A stretch of 64,000 bases of DNA from Amoebidium appalachense (GCA_963693365.1 CAVNZM010000014.1:1860001-1924000), one strand, 5' to 3'. Shown: positions 37,081 to 50,345, counted from the stretch's first letter. Translations and numbers: made by a program. The notes: generated from the sequence alone by a model not told the origin.

Positions 37081-37726
37081 ATCTGGGTCAGGCGTGGTTG
37101 TGTATGTGTGCTGGGTGGGTGTAGGTGTGCAACCTGTAAGGGGTTTGTATGGGTGCATGTGTGTGTGTGTGTGGGGGGTTGCCTTCTTTTTTTCTTTGTG
37201 TGTGTGTGTGTGTGGGGGGGGGGGGGTGTATGCTAGAATCTGAAAGCTTTGGCTGTCACCCGCTTGCACACTTCATCACACGCACACCCACAGTCGTACA
37301 CACGCACACACGCGCATACACACCCTCCCCTCCCCCCTCCCCCCTCCCCCTCTTCCCCTCTCCCCTTCTCTGCCACCCCCCCCCCCCCCCCCCCCCCCCC
37401 CACCCCACCCACCCACCCACCCACACATGCACACACCTCACACACATTGGTCTCCCACAGGTACGTGAAAAGCTCTCCCTCCGTGAGCGCGTAGCACAGC
37501 TCAACGTGCAAGACTCGGGCAGTGAAACCGACGAAGAAGATCGGGACTACGTGTACGACTACTACTACCAGACGGTGGGGGGGAGGAGGCCGTGGGGGAG
37601 GGTATGGTGAGGATAGAGACATTCAGAGAGAATTTGATGCTGGAGGAGGAGTATGATACGTCTAGTGATGATGATGTCGGTATGTGTGTGCTTAATGAAT
37701 TTCAATGTGGAAGGGGGTTGGGTGGG

Positions 37727-37759
<33 letters not shown>

Positions 37760-38563
37760 AGGGGAGTGGAAAGAGGTTGGGGGGGGGGGGGGGGATGGGG
37801 TGTGAAGCGTTGTGGGATGTGGTGGTGATGGGGGTGGGGGGGGAGGGGGGAGCGAGAGGTGGGGACTTATGCAACGTCTAGTGATGAGGATGTTGGTGTG
37901 TGTACCCCCTGACGTATACAGAGAGCGGGAGGAAGGGAAGGAAAGTGGGAGGTGTGGGGAAGGGGGGGAGGGGGGCGGGAAGGTGGAGGTTGAGATAGGG
38001 AGGCGGGAAGTAGAGGGAGTTGGGAGATGAAATGGGGAAGGTGTCAGGGTCGGTGTGTATGTGTCTGCGCATGGATGTGTGTGTGCTTGACCTTTCAAGG
38101 GGGAAAGGGCGGTACGGGGAGGAGTGGGTGGGAGGGGAGGGGGTGGAAAACGGGCAGGGGGCAGAAGGCAGGAAGGTGGGAGATGTGTACATGTGTGTGT
38201 GTGTGTGTGTGTATAGTTGTGTGTGTATGATGGCAGACTGGCAGGAAGTGGGTTGGTTAGGACAGGAGTATGGACGAGAAGTGGGGAGGAGGGAGTAGTA
38301 AAGAATGAGTGGGTGCATGACCCGTGGGGAAACGGGAAGGAGAGGATTGGGCACATGTCGGCTAATAATAAGTGGAGAGTTTTTCTTTCTTTCTTTCTTT
38401 CTTTTTTTTTTTTTTTTTTTTTGGGGGGGGGGGGAGGGGGGGGGGGAAGAGTTTGTGCTGGTGTATTGTTGGGGCCGGGTGGGTGGGTGGGTGATGGTAG
38501 TAGTGGTGGTGGGATGTGTGTGTGTGTTTGTTGGTGGTGGTGGTGGTGGTGGTGGTGGTGGGT

Positions 38564-38606
<43 letters not shown>

Positions 38607-39037
38607 GGCCGGGGGGTAAGGTGGGGCTGAGTGCCACGTACTGACTTGGGTGTCGGTCAGATGAGGATTCGAACGACGAGAACCACTGGGCTGCAGACTA
38701 CCCGGACGAGAACAATGTGTTCTACAGGTGGGTGCATGATCTGTCTAGGCGGGTTTTGTAGCTGGGTGTGGTGTGTGTGTTTGTGCAGACGAGTGGGGTG
38801 AGAGAAGTGGCCGTGTTGAAATGAAGAGTTTAGGAATGGTGGTGTTTGTGTGTGTTTTTTTAGGACGGGCGGGGAGGAAAAGGGAGAGAGAGACGGAGGG
38901 AAGGAGGTGGCGGATGTGACTGTGTATTTGTGTCCATGCGTGAAAGTATTGCTGTGGAGCCCACCCCTAGTATGTTGAAGTTTATGCTAGGTTTTTGTGT
39001 TCTGTGTGTTTGCCATCCCCGTCCCTCTCCTCCCCCC

Positions 39038-39070
<33 letters not shown>

Positions 39071-40429
39071 TTCTGCATACCCCCTTTCATAGCTATAGAC
39101 ACACTTCACACATTGCGTTACGCGCACGCATGCACACACCGCTCTGTTGGCGACAGCTCCCTTGGAACCCATGCGGCATGTTACCCGCCGGCGTAACATA
39201 ACTCGGACTATCGGTTTGGCTTTTTTCAAGCCCAAAGCAATGGGTGATACCATATTTCCGGCTGACATCCGGGGGCATAGCTTTCCGTTCGAAGACGATA
39301 AAGTTCCGCCCTAGTAAGCGTGTTACTACCCTGCGGCGTGGGTCAAATCTCATATTTTCCCCTCTGATTACGAATTCTGTGGCCTTCGGGACTTAATTCT
39401 TTTCAGCTGGTGTAGTATGTTAGCCAGGGAAGTATCGACTTAGGTATCGACGGGGGAGCTTCCTAGAAGCCCCGTCTCCTGAGTTCCTATCTATATTTTT
39501 CTTGCTTCTGCTTACTGCTGCAACTTTAACCCCCGGCCTTTCCCACTGCCCTTGCCTGCATAAGCAACCCTGCTCGTCTCTGATCAAGACGGGTGACCTA
39601 CTCATGTTCAAGTGAAACAGTATCTGAGTTGGGTTTCGTTAACGAGGGGAATAGGTCGAAACTCGGGTACTGTGGATGACGTGGGCCCCCCCTGAGGATG
39701 GGCTCTGCTTATTATGCATACTCTTTATGTATGGCTTGCATTCTGCATCGTGTTATCCGTTTGTTCTTGTGTACTTCGTACTTTTTGACGCATTCAAACC
39801 CCCCCCCCCCCCCCCCCCCCCCCCTCGTTTCCCAACATGAAGGTTTTTTACGAGCAAGAGCAATCCGGTTGACGTGTTTTGTTTTTGGAAAGAGGGACGA
39901 GATAGGGCCTGGGGTGGGATACAGCTGGAAATGACATCAGTAATGGTGTGGCTGAAGAGTTCGCCTGCCATGTTAGCTGCCAGGAGGACCCAAATATCCT
40001 TTTGGCCTCTGCATCATGTGCGCGCGAACACACACACACACACACACACACGTGCGCGCACACGCACACACAGGCACACACACACGCGCGGCGCGCGCGC
40101 GCGCGTCCGCATACACACACACACACACACGAGGGTTCTCCCTGTGGGTGTTGTGGTGTACGTATGCTATTAATTAACCCTTTGCGTGTGCAAGCTAGTA
40201 TCAACCCTTTGTGTGTGCAAGCCAACATTAACCTTTTTGTGTGTGCAAGCCAACATTAACCCTTTTGTGTGTGCAAGCCAATATTAACCCTTCTGTGTGT
40301 GCAAGCCAATATTAACCCTTTGTGTGTGCAAGCAGTAGCGAGGAGGACGGAGACGAACAGGAGGAGGAGGAGGACTATGACTCGGACGCTGACCCCTACG
40401 GGGAGACTTACAGAAGGCCCGTGTGGTGA
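34877..40429 (+). CDS. Iwr1 / SLC7A6OS homologue, RNA polymerase II nuclear import factor (6 exons, one frameshift)
   Basis: Exons are 34877-35019, 35476-35745, 36401-36590, 37461-37679, 38661-38727 and 40336-40429. Start MASTGVITRQVLVRIKRR, then DDPLDALVL, matches the N-terminus of the family. The Iwr1 core follows in exons 4-6: YVYDYYYQT near residue 231, EEEYDTSSDDD, then DEDSNDENHWAADYPDE, and an acidic tail ending in RRPVW. Iwr1 binds assembled Pol II and carries it into the nucleus through an N-terminal NLS. Five junctions keep phase, but the summed length is 983 nt, one short of a multiple of three. The break is visible in exon 4: after YYYQTVGG the frame runs into TGA, while the +1 frame continues into the conserved acidic part. 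A G7 run at 37576-37582 is the likely site; eight Gs would restore an open frame of about 327 residues. It may be an assembly error. An AATAAA lies at 41048-41053. Confidence 0.9.
36001..36134 (+). mobile_element. Poly(C)-ended element, old diverged copy in an Iwr1 intron
   Basis: It begins TGAGGATGGGCTCTGCTTAT as in the young copies. It retains the GCGTACTTCGTACT and GCATTCAAA end with about 20-25% changes by eye, and is followed by a C run. It lies in the sense orientation of the host gene. It dates the family as having been active over some time. Confidence 0.75.
36591..37460. other. Iwr1 intron 3: (GT)n, G-rich blocks, C run
   Basis: This intron is nearly all low complexity: (GT)n with TCTG interruptions (36595-36687), G-rich stretches to 37240, (CA)-rich and C runs (37370-37402). 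It starts GTACGTG right after exon 3, and exon 4 starts with GTACGTG, so the intron is flanked by a 7-bp direct repeat. Confidence 0.7.
37865..37905 (+). repeat. Diverged copy of the end of Iwr1 exon 4
   Basis: ACGTCTAGTGATGAGGATGTTG followed by GTGTGTGT mirrors the exon 4 end ACGTCTAGTGATGATGATGTCG followed by GTATGTGTGT, including the splice donor region, 209 bp downstream in the intron. Upstream of the match the copy turns into G-rich repeat. It could act as an alternative 5' splice site with reading Thr-Ser-Ser-Asp-Glu-Asp-Val. Confidence 0.75.
39314..39798 (+). mobile_element. Poly(C)-ended element, longest copy, in the last Iwr1 intron
   Basis: It shares the full 485 bp of copy 1 (13250-13734) with few changes. 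The element may extend upstream towards 39150, where the sequence is unique in the window. It ends GACGCATTCAAA followed by a C run of 26 bp. It has the same orientation as the host gene. A second C run lies upstream at 39039-39070. No protein-coding frame with recognisable domains is present on either strand. Confidence 0.8.
40165..40335 (+). repeat. Tandem repeat (about 30 bp, six units) ending in the last Iwr1 splice acceptor
   Basis: The unit is close to TTAACCCTTTTGTGTGTGCAAGCCAACA, with variation in the T run and in the last positions. The final unit reads TTAACCCTTTGTGTGTGCAAGCAG, and its AG is the acceptor of exon 6. Every unit carries a GTGTGTGCAAG that is one or two bases away from being an acceptor. 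The array therefore forms the whole 3' splice region. Confidence 0.85.
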
Positions 40430-41186
40430 AAGAACAAGGAAACAAGAAAACAAGAATGGGAGATGGGGAATAGGAGAAATTTTAGACGGCTAGGCATGTT
40501 GTCTGAGCGGTGGGACGGGTGGAGGGCAGGGAGGGGTTGGGTTTGTCGGTGTGCTGCTGTTTTAGTAGTGTGTAAACACGACGGACACAGATGTGGATCT
40601 ATGGGGGTGTTTTGAATGACTTTGGGCCGATACTGTTGAACATAGATTGAATAATAGTGAATGTTTTCACAGGAGAGCTGTTAGGTATGTAACCACACAG
40701 TTGAAGTTCATACCTCTCGCGCACAAGACCAAAGAAATTTCGGGAGAGGGGATGGGGGGGAAAAAAAGACAAAAGAAAAAAAAAAAAGAAAGACAAGAGA
40801 ACATAAGAATCCCGGGCAAGTGCAGTGCCAGCCCAGACAGTGGCACATGTGTATTGTTGTGTTTAGGGAAGGGAAAATGATATGAATTATAAGCTTGGAT
40901 ATCCTGTTAGAATCGAATGTAGTAAGAAAACGATGCATTATTATTGCCACCCAATGCATGCTCTTCTCATAGCTCAATGTGTACAGTATGATCCTTTGTA
41001 CCAGGACTTGCGGATGTCTTGTTTGTTCATATCTCAAGAGTGATCTAATAAAGTCATCTCTTTAAAAATTACCTCATGACCCTCGTGCCCCTTTTTGGGT
41101 AATTACGTAAAACCGTTTGAAAAGCATACATGTGCTTGGGTAAATTGTTTGCTTGGCCACTGGGTTTCTGGATAACTACTGCCCCC

Positions 41187-41223
<37 letters not shown>
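40430..41223. other. Iwr1 3' untranslated region and flank
   Basis: AT-rich unique sequence with an AATAAAG at 41048-41054, the only poly(A) signal close to the expected end. A C run of about 40 bp (41189-41223) closes the region, right before the next retroelement copy. Confidence 0.6.
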
Positions 41224-41542
41224 TGAGTTCCTATCTATATTTTTCTTGCTTCTGCTTACTGCTGCAACTTTAACCCCCGGCCTTTCCCACTGCCCTTGCC
41301 TGCATAAGCAACCCTGCTCGTCTCTGATCAAGACGGGTGACCTACTCATGTTCAAGTGAAACAGTATCTGAGTTGGGTTTCGTTAACGAGGGGAATAGGT
41401 CGAAACTCGGGTACTGTGGATGACGTGGGCCCCCCCTGAGGATGGGCTCTGCTTATTATGCATACTCTTTATGTATGGCTTGCATTCTGCATCGTGTTAT
41501 CCGTTTGTTCTTGTGTACTTCGTACTTTTTGACGCATTCAAA
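41224..41542 (+). mobile_element. Poly(C)-ended element, 5'-truncated copy between two C runs
   Basis: The copy starts at TGAGTTCCTATCTATATTTT, an internal point of the family, immediately after a C run, and ends with the common GACGCATTCAAA plus C run. It is almost identical to the matching part of 39314-39798. It lies about 1.4 kb from that copy in the same direction, with homopolymer on both sides. Confidence 0.85.
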
Positions 41543-41605
41543 CCCCCCCCCCCCCCCCCCCCCCCCCCTTCCCGCCCCTCCTCCCCCTCAACAACAAAAA
41601 AAACT

Positions 41606-42145
41606 GAATATACCATTTTGCAGTACACCTGCCTCCCATGTACACACGGTACACACCACCGTACACGTCTAATTCACACAACATACACACACGCACGCAC
41701 ACAAACGCACACACACACCCATAAAAAAAGGGCAGGAAAAGAGGGGGGAAACAAAAAAAAACAGGCATTGCCAAAAGCCGGAAGTCAGTCATGAACGATA
41801 TTCGTGCGTTTGAAGTCCCTTGAAACCCAAGTGGAGAAGTCCGTGACACTTGCAGGCCTGGCATTCACAAATTCACTTGTACATGTGCTCCCCCCCCTTC
41901 CACCCCCACCCCGGGCCCAAACAAAAAACTCATATACCATCTTACAGTACGCCTGCCTCCCATGTACAAACTGTACACACCACCGTACACGTGTAATTCA
42001 CACAACATAAACACACGCGCACATATGCACACACACCCCCCCCCAAAAAAAAGGGCAAGAAAAGAGGGGGGGAACCAAAAAAAAAGGCATCGCCAAAAGC
42101 CGGAAGTCAGTCAAATAATATTCGTGCGTTTCAAGTCCACCCACG
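41606..42145. repeat. Imperfect direct duplication, about 210 bp, period 326 bp
   Basis: 41606-41820 and 41932-42145 share TACCATxTTxCAGTACxCCTG, CCTCCCATGTACA, CACACCACCGTACACGT, the CA-rich middle, the AAAAAAAGGGCA-AGAAAAGAGG stretch and GCCAAAAGCCGGAAGTCAGTCA, ending in ATATTCGTGCGTTT. The copies differ at about one base in ten. No coding potential is apparent. Confidence 0.8.
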
Positions 42146-42303
42146 AACGAACACGTTTTAATCAAAACCACAGCCATAATATTGACGTCAAGGGTACCTT
42201 CAAAACGGTGGTATGAATTTTTTTTCCTGTTGCACAGGCTCTCCTTCTGATTCTCCTCCCCCCCCCCCCCCCCCCTCGCCATCCCTGCCCCCCTTTCCGC
42301 CCG

Positions 42304-42358
<55 letters not shown>

Positions 42359-43066
42359 TGTGTGTGTGTTTGTGTGTGTATGTGTGTGTGTATGTGTCAC
42401 GTGTGCGTGTGTGTGTGTAGAGGTGCGCGCGCGGACCCACCTATCTATGCATGTGTAACCTTAAAAAGGTCAACTTGTAATAAAAGCAAAGAACAAGAGG
42501 ATAACGGCCCATGGGGGAGAGGGAGAGCGCGAGAGCAAGAGAGATTCATTGGGCGAGAGATGATATTGATATCCAGCACATTATGAATTAAAACTGCATT
42601 TAGGGAAAGTATGAGGGCTGCCCTCCCCCCCCACCCCCCCTCTCCCTCCCCCTACACACAAGCACATCGCCGTTCCATCACTGACACCTGTTTCCAGGCA
42701 AGCCTTAGCCTCCGCATTCATCCCCCCTCCCCCCCTCCACCCTCCCCCCCCCCCCCCCCCCCCCCCCCCCCCTTTTTTTTTTTTTTTAAACACGTTTTGT
42801 TCCCGAAGGGCCTTTGCAGACCCTCTAGGGAAACTACCGTCTACCACACAGCACCGACAGTACACTAGCTAGAGTGCTGTCTATGAGTTCAGCTAAGCTA
42901 AACCATCCTTCACAACCTAGCTATAAGTACACACTTTGCTCAGGAGTCATGGGGCGAGTGGCCGAGCGAGACCGAAGTTATTTCGGCGAGCCGTCGGTTA
43001 GCGAGCCAAAATAATCGTCAAGGCGAGCCGAAATAACGAGGTCGAGCGAGGACACGAGCCGACATG
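42146..43066. other. Low-complexity and unique sequence without a gene
   Basis: The stretch holds (GT)n at 42305-42370, C runs at 42620-42650 and 42735-42772 followed by T, and from 42950 a patch rich in CGAGC. There CGAGCCGAAATAA-like units recur four times between 42957 and 43065 in both orientations. Confidence 0.45.
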
Positions 43067-43386
43067 ATCCGGTTACGATATGACCCATAAAGATTTAGCA
43101 TTCACTTTATTGATACATTATGCAAACTTTAACTCGGTTATTTGATTCATACATCATTACATTCACATTTCAGGCTCATTTTCCTAGTGATCGCTTTGAT
43201 TGGCTAGCAGCGCACTCACCCATTAACCCGGTTATTCGATTCCTCTAACCCAATAGAAATGTCCATAGCCTGGTTATTTCGGTGAGTGCGCTCTAGGCCA
43301 ATCACGGCAAGACTAACTGAAGTTAAAGGTCGTGTCGTCATCCAATCAGATCACACCCCGACGCTCGGAATATCGTAACCAGGGTT
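43067..43386. mobile_element. Candidate MITE-like inverted-repeat element
   Basis: The outer arms CCGGTTACGATATG (43069-43082) and AATATCGTAACCAG (43368-43381) are inverted copies. The inner arms GATTGGCTAGCAGCGCACTCACC (43199-43221) and GGTGAGTGCGCTCTAGGCCAATC are also inverted copies, so the sequence can fold as nested hairpins. Several ATTGG/CCAAT sites occur inside. It has no coding frame. A non-autonomous DNA transposon or a regulatory hairpin region are both possible. Confidence 0.4.
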
Positions 43387-43570
43387 ACTACCCGAGCCAC
43401 GCCGGCAGGAGGCACCAGTCCTCCCCTTAAATCTAGTAATAAACGTTAACCTCCGGCTCTCATTGGTCGATCTACAGTAGTGGAATGTCCTAAGTATTGT
43501 GAGTTGTGTTTACGGTGGATAGGGGTGGATGATGGGGTGTGGTGGTGGTGGTGGTGGTGGTGGTGGTGGT

Positions 43571-43617
<47 letters not shown>

Positions 43618-44781
43618 GCTACCTAACATTATGTGTTCAAGTACATACATTGTGGCAATGCTCTTGTGAACTAAAAGGTGTGGCTTGCAGGGAACAATGG
43701 GTCTGTGTGGTTCCGGCAGTCAGGGCAGGCTGGCCGGGTGTGTGTGGGGGGTGTTTTTGTGTGTGTTTTGGTTTTGGATTGTGCCATGTTTTCTGTTTAC
43801 GGGTGGTGGTTGTGTGGTGGTGTTTTTGCATTTTTGGTGTTTGGGGGAGTTTGGTGTGATCCCCCCCCCCTCCCCCCCCCCCCCCCCCCCCCCCTCTCCC
43901 CCCAGCCTCTTTCTCACCTCCTCCGTCCACCCATCTTCACCACTTTCCCACCATCCCGCCTCCCCCCCCCCCCCCCCCCCTCCCCTGCCGTTCACACCTC
44001 CCCCCCCTCAACCCCCCCCCCCCCCCTCAACCCCCTTACCTCCCGCTCTCCAATAAAAACATCAACCACCACTCCTGAGCCCTCCTTCCTGCCCAATACA
44101 ATCTGAGTCTTTCATGTGCCTGGTGTTTGGAATGTGCACATTTGTGTTTTTTCCTCCTTCTTCGTACCCACATGGCTTCCGAATGTGATAATCAAAAATC
44201 ATTATAAGCACATACATACATTCCTTCGTTGCACTGTTCACCTTACAGAGCATGCGCCGGGGGGGCGGTGGGCGGGGGGGCCAGGGGAGAGGAGGGGGGT
44301 GGCTGGATAGGTGGGTGGGTGGGTGGGGCGGGGGCGGGGGGGGGGGGGGGGGGGGGGAGAGAGGGGGGGGAAGAAGACGTTTCATGGGACACTTATAAGG
44401 ACGGAAGAGGAGGAGGGAGGGTTAGGGCGGGGGGGGTCTAAAAAAAGCAAAACAAAAAAAAACCGGAAACAAAAACTTTACCAAGAAAAACCAAAGGCAA
44501 CCAAAAAAAAAAGAAAGAAAAAAAAAATTAAGGGAAGAAAAAGGAAACAGACAGAGAAGGCGGAAAGCATGTACAGGTATGAAAAGCTGAATCTCACAAT
44601 TCTAAAGGTATGCCCTTCTCCAGCATGATTTTTACGGTTATGTTGTGCTTGTTACGGCGTTCATGGGTAGAAACAAGTGCGAGTCCCCATGGATTGTGAC
44701 CTAGGTTGCCTCAGTTTTTCCCCCACGTTTTTCTTTCCTTTTTTTCTTTCTTCTTCTTCTTCTCTCTCTCTCTCTCTCTCT

Positions 44782-44874
<93 letters not shown>

Positions 44875-44975
44875 TCCCTCTCTCTCACTTTCACACACAC
44901 ACACACTCTCTCTCTCCCCCCCCCCCCTCCCTCCCTCCCTCCCCCCCCCCCCCTCTCTCTCTCTTCCCTCCCTCC

Positions 44976-45062
<87 letters not shown>

Positions 45063-45708
45063 TTTTTTCTTTCTTTTTTTTTCTGTGTATGTGTGCGTGC
45101 ACGTGTGTGTGGGGGAGATATATAAATGAAGGTCTCCTTAACTTGGTTCAGGCCTTGTTCCATAGTGTCTTTCTGGGGAGGCTCTTCCCTCCTGAGGGCG
45201 AATGAAGGTCACACAGAATAAAAGGGGAAAGGGGCCCATACGGGTGGTATAAAAAATAGCTCATTATGATATATCGTCTGCACGGTGACAAAACCCTTAT
45301 AAAATCTCACGATGATTCTCCAGCAAGGGAAAAACGTTCTCAGACATGTAATGTTGCTTATAGGACAACCATGATGATACTTTCTATTTCAAAAAGAAAA
45401 TTCATAACAATTCATTATGCATACGACCGCCACGGTTGGAATTTGTTGGGTTCGATGGGGGCCAGAGCCTGTAGGCAGGGAGGGAGGGAGTGCACGTGTT
45501 TGGGGAGGCGGGGATGGGGGGGGGGGGGGAGAGAGCAGGGGATGGCAGGGAGGGGGGGGGGGGGGGGGGGGCAGGGGGTGCGCGGGGGGGAGAGGAGGGC
45601 ATGTTGCATGAACCTTTAACACTTCAACACACAACTCAATTGTCCTTTTTTTTATTAATATAGTATGACACAGCCTTCGAATCGATTGCCCAAATTGTAT
45701 ACCTTGGT
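43387..45708. other. Region of microsatellites without a supported gene
   Basis: The main components are (GGT)n passing into poly(G) at 43540-43615, C runs at 43861-44035, G runs at 44258-44360, an A-rich purine block (44440-44560), and (CT)n of about 300 bp (44761-45060) interrupted by C runs. One short frame after an acceptor-like GCAG (43689) starts MGLCGSGSQ, which would fit an N-myristoylation site, but no continuing exon was found. 45100-45400 is unique sequence. Confidence 0.4.
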
Positions 45709-46360
45709 TATAAACCATTGACCTCTCTGCCGCCGGCAGCAGGACATCAGGAACAATGCACTGGGTCAGGTTTGCGGTGCCGTGGGTGCTGGCGGGCCCG
45801 CAGGCGCCAGGATTTTCTGTGGTGTTGAACCACGTGACGGCCAACTTGTAGCCCGCCACCGTGCGGTTGCTGTCGTGCGCCACAAACAGCCCCTCCACAT
45901 ACGCCCCCACACGCTGGTGGTCGCGGTCGTCCGAGTACGGCTGCGTGCCGTTGGGCAGCTGCCGCGACAGGTACAGGTCACGCGCATCGAGGCACTCGCC
46001 GTGCGTGTGGTTGCCGTTGACGTAGCTGATCCATGTGACGGTATTGCTGCCGAACGGGTTGGCGCCGGCCACGGGGGCAAACGTGACGGGGTCAAAGACA
46101 TAGGTCACCGTGACGTCGGTGCCGTGGGCGGCGTTGACCGTGGCGTAGGCGACCGTGTCGTTGCCCGGCAGCATACGCAGTGTCTCTGTGGCCGCCGTGA
46201 CGGGGTTCGATCAGCACCGACACGTCCATGTAGTGCAGTGTAGCCCTGGCTCAGCGTGCAGTCTCCCACGTCGCGGCCTCTGTACGTCTGCACAGGGAGG
46301 CCTGCCACACAGGCGGCCAGCAGGGAAACCGGTTAGTGCGGCGGTGGTCTTGCAGGCCAT
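45709..46360 (-). pseudogene. Broken copy of the N-glycosylation-rich secreted protein (copy A)
   Basis: Clearly homologous to the intact copies at 47080-47727 and 52340-52987. Compared with them it has +1 nt in the signal-peptide region (near 46330), -2 nt near 46240 and +4 nt near 46209. Together these restore the original frame only after a TGA. From its own ATG at 46358-46360 it would yield about 49 residues without a usable signal peptide. The original stop codon is also lost by a change in GTTTAAATAAC, so the frame reads on into the flank. From codon 60 on, the protein-coding pattern is well kept (six of the usual NxT sites), so the damage is recent. Confidence 0.9.
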
Positions 46361-47079
46361 GTTGTTCTTTGTCAAGTCACTGAAGTGTTAGTTAATGTGT
46401 AGGTGTGGTTGTGAATGGTGTTGTCGTTCCACAGGACAGCTTTTTTCCAGGTTGGTTGTTTTTTCTTGTTTGAGTGACTGACTAATGGCAGAGACGACAA
46501 TTTATGTATAATCGGGAGCTCACCAATCGGAAATGCGTAAAGAATAAACCTCTGGAATTTCGCCTGGGAACCAATCAAACACCCCCTACAAATAGAAGTT
46601 TCTAGCGCATATCAGCTTACCTTTTTCACCTTTCTACAGTTCCAAGCTTCGTGTTTCGATGACAAATAACCGTCTGAATTTGCATAGTGCTCTTTATTGG
46701 TAAAAGTTTAAGGGATTTGTCGCTTTTCTGTCATTAGCGTAGGCGCGACATGGCTTATTGGGCATGGATGCATACCAATCATGTTTAAAACTGTGGTGTC
46801 AAGATCGCGAGCATTCCTGTTGACATTCCAAACTGATCAAGATGGGGCCGGGACAACACCAGCTCGAGTCACGTCGCCCTTCCAGAAAGAAACATACCTG
46901 AAACGCCCTTATGATTGGGTAGCTTAGAATCAATTCTGATTTGCTATCATAGTGAGCCGCCATTTTCAGCCGGTATAAATGCGAGCGAATCCTTTCAGAA
47001 GTCAGTCAAAACATCATAACAACCAAGCAAGAGCAAGAAGACAACCGTTTAGAGTCACATATCAACAAACAGCAACAAC
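46361..47079. promoter_or_regulatory. Shared head-to-head promoter region of copies A and B
   Basis: The 719 bp between the two divergent starts is related, piece by piece, to 52988-54100 upstream of copy C. Copy B has TATAAAT at 46974-46980, about 100 bp before its ATG. Copy A's side has a TATACATAAAT-like element near 46500. Conserved blocks include GCCGCCATTTTCAGC (46957-46971), TTATGATTGGGTA (a CCAAT-type box) and GGGAACCAATCAAACACCCC (46563-46582). Conservation between the duplicated units suggests these are functional elements. Confidence 0.6.
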
Positions 47080-47727
47080 ATGGCTTTCAAGATCATCGCC
47101 GCACTGACCGTCTCCCTGCTGGCCGCCTGTGCGGCAGGCCTCCCTGTGCAGACGTACAGAGGCCGCGACGTGGGAGACTGCACGCTGAGCCAGGGCTACA
47201 CTCTGCGCTACATGGACGTGTCGGTGCTGAACCCCGTCACGGCGGCCACAGAGACACTGCGTGTGCTGCCGGGCAACGACACGGTCGCCTACGCCACGGT
47301 CAATGCCGCCCATGGCACCGACGTCACGGTGACGTATGTCTTTGACCCCGTCACGTTTGCCCCCATGGTCGCCGCCAACCCGTTCTGCAGCAATGCCGTC
47401 ACGTGGATCGGCTACGTCAACGGCAACCACACGCACGGCGAGTGCCTCGATGCGCGTGACCTGTACCTGTCGCGGCAGCTGCCCAACGGCACGCAGACGT
47501 ACTCGGACGACCGCGACCACCCGCGTGTGGGGGCGTATGTGGAGGGGCTGTTTGTGGCGCACGACAGCAACCATACGGTGGCGGGCTACAAGTTGGCCGT
47601 CACGTGGTTCAACACCACAGAATACCCCGGCGCCTGCGGGCCCGCCAGCACCCACGGCACCGCAAACCTGACCCAATGCATTGTTCCAAATGTCCTGCTG
47701 CCGGCAGCAGAGACGTCAATGGTTTAA
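47080..47727 (+). CDS. Secreted N-glycosylation-rich protein of unknown function (copy B)
   Basis: A single exon of 215 residues. The start has a clear signal peptide (MAFKIIAALTVSLLAACAAG, probable cleavage near 20). The mature part has six N-x-S/T sites (NDT, NHT, NGT, NHT, NTT, NLT), four Cys after the signal peptide, and a beta-rich look (TVTYVFDPVTF, YKLAVTWFNTTE). There is no membrane anchor or repeat. I do not recognise the family. It would be a small extracellular or cell-surface glycoprotein. It has a TATA box 100 bp upstream, a leader rich in CAACAA, and AATAAA at 47780-47785. Its coding GC content is far above that of its surroundings, as in the paralogues. The long opposite-strand frame through this gene is a shadow. 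Confidence 0.85.
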   Translation: MAFKIIAALTVSLLAACAAGLPVQTYRGRDVGDCTLSQGYTLRYMDVSVLNPVTAATETLRVLPGNDTVAYATVNAAHGTDVTVTYVFDPVTFAPMVAANPFCSNAVTWIGYVNGNHTHGECLDARDLYLSRQLPNGTQTYSDDRDHPRVGAYVEGLFVAHDSNHTVAGYKLAVTWFNTTEYPGACGPASTHGTANLTQCIVPNVLLPAAETSMV

Positions 47728-50194
<2,467 letters not shown>

Positions 50195-50345
50195 TTCTTG
50201 CCCATTTAGCGCCTTTAAGGTGCCTGGTGAATCGCGTGCATTTGTGTTTTGTGCACCTGTTTTGGACCGCAGTGCATTTGGCTTCCCGCGGCGATGCTCA
50301 AGGTCCACAGTTACACCCACATACAATTCTTCCGGCCACTGTTCA
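50195..50345 (-). CDS. Possible isolated exon, unrecognised
   Basis: On the minus strand an acceptor-like TACAG at 50346-50350 is followed by an open stretch beginning EQWPEELYVGVTVDLEHRRG and staying open for about 50 codons of mixed composition, unlike the repeat-derived frames around it. No downstream donor, partner exon or start is clear, and a C/G run bounds it. It may be chance or a remnant. Confidence 0.18.

Noticed and set aside
37576-37590. Tiny intron (14 nt) as explanation of the Iwr1 frame break
   Set aside because: Too short for splicing; one missing base in the G7 run explains it more simply.
40165-40335. CRISPR-like array of regular repeats
   Set aside because: It is a head-to-tail repeat without unique spacers, inside a eukaryotic intron.
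43689-43740. Short frame MGLCGSGSQ after an acceptor-like GCAG, resembling a myristoylated N-terminus
   Set aside because: No continuing exon in phase was found and the following 300 bp are low complexity.
47062-47676. Long opposite-strand frame through copy B (and the same through copies A and C)
   Set aside because: It mirrors the real gene in a high-GC exon, has no signal peptide, and is explained by codon composition. The sense strand has TATA, leader and poly(A) signals.
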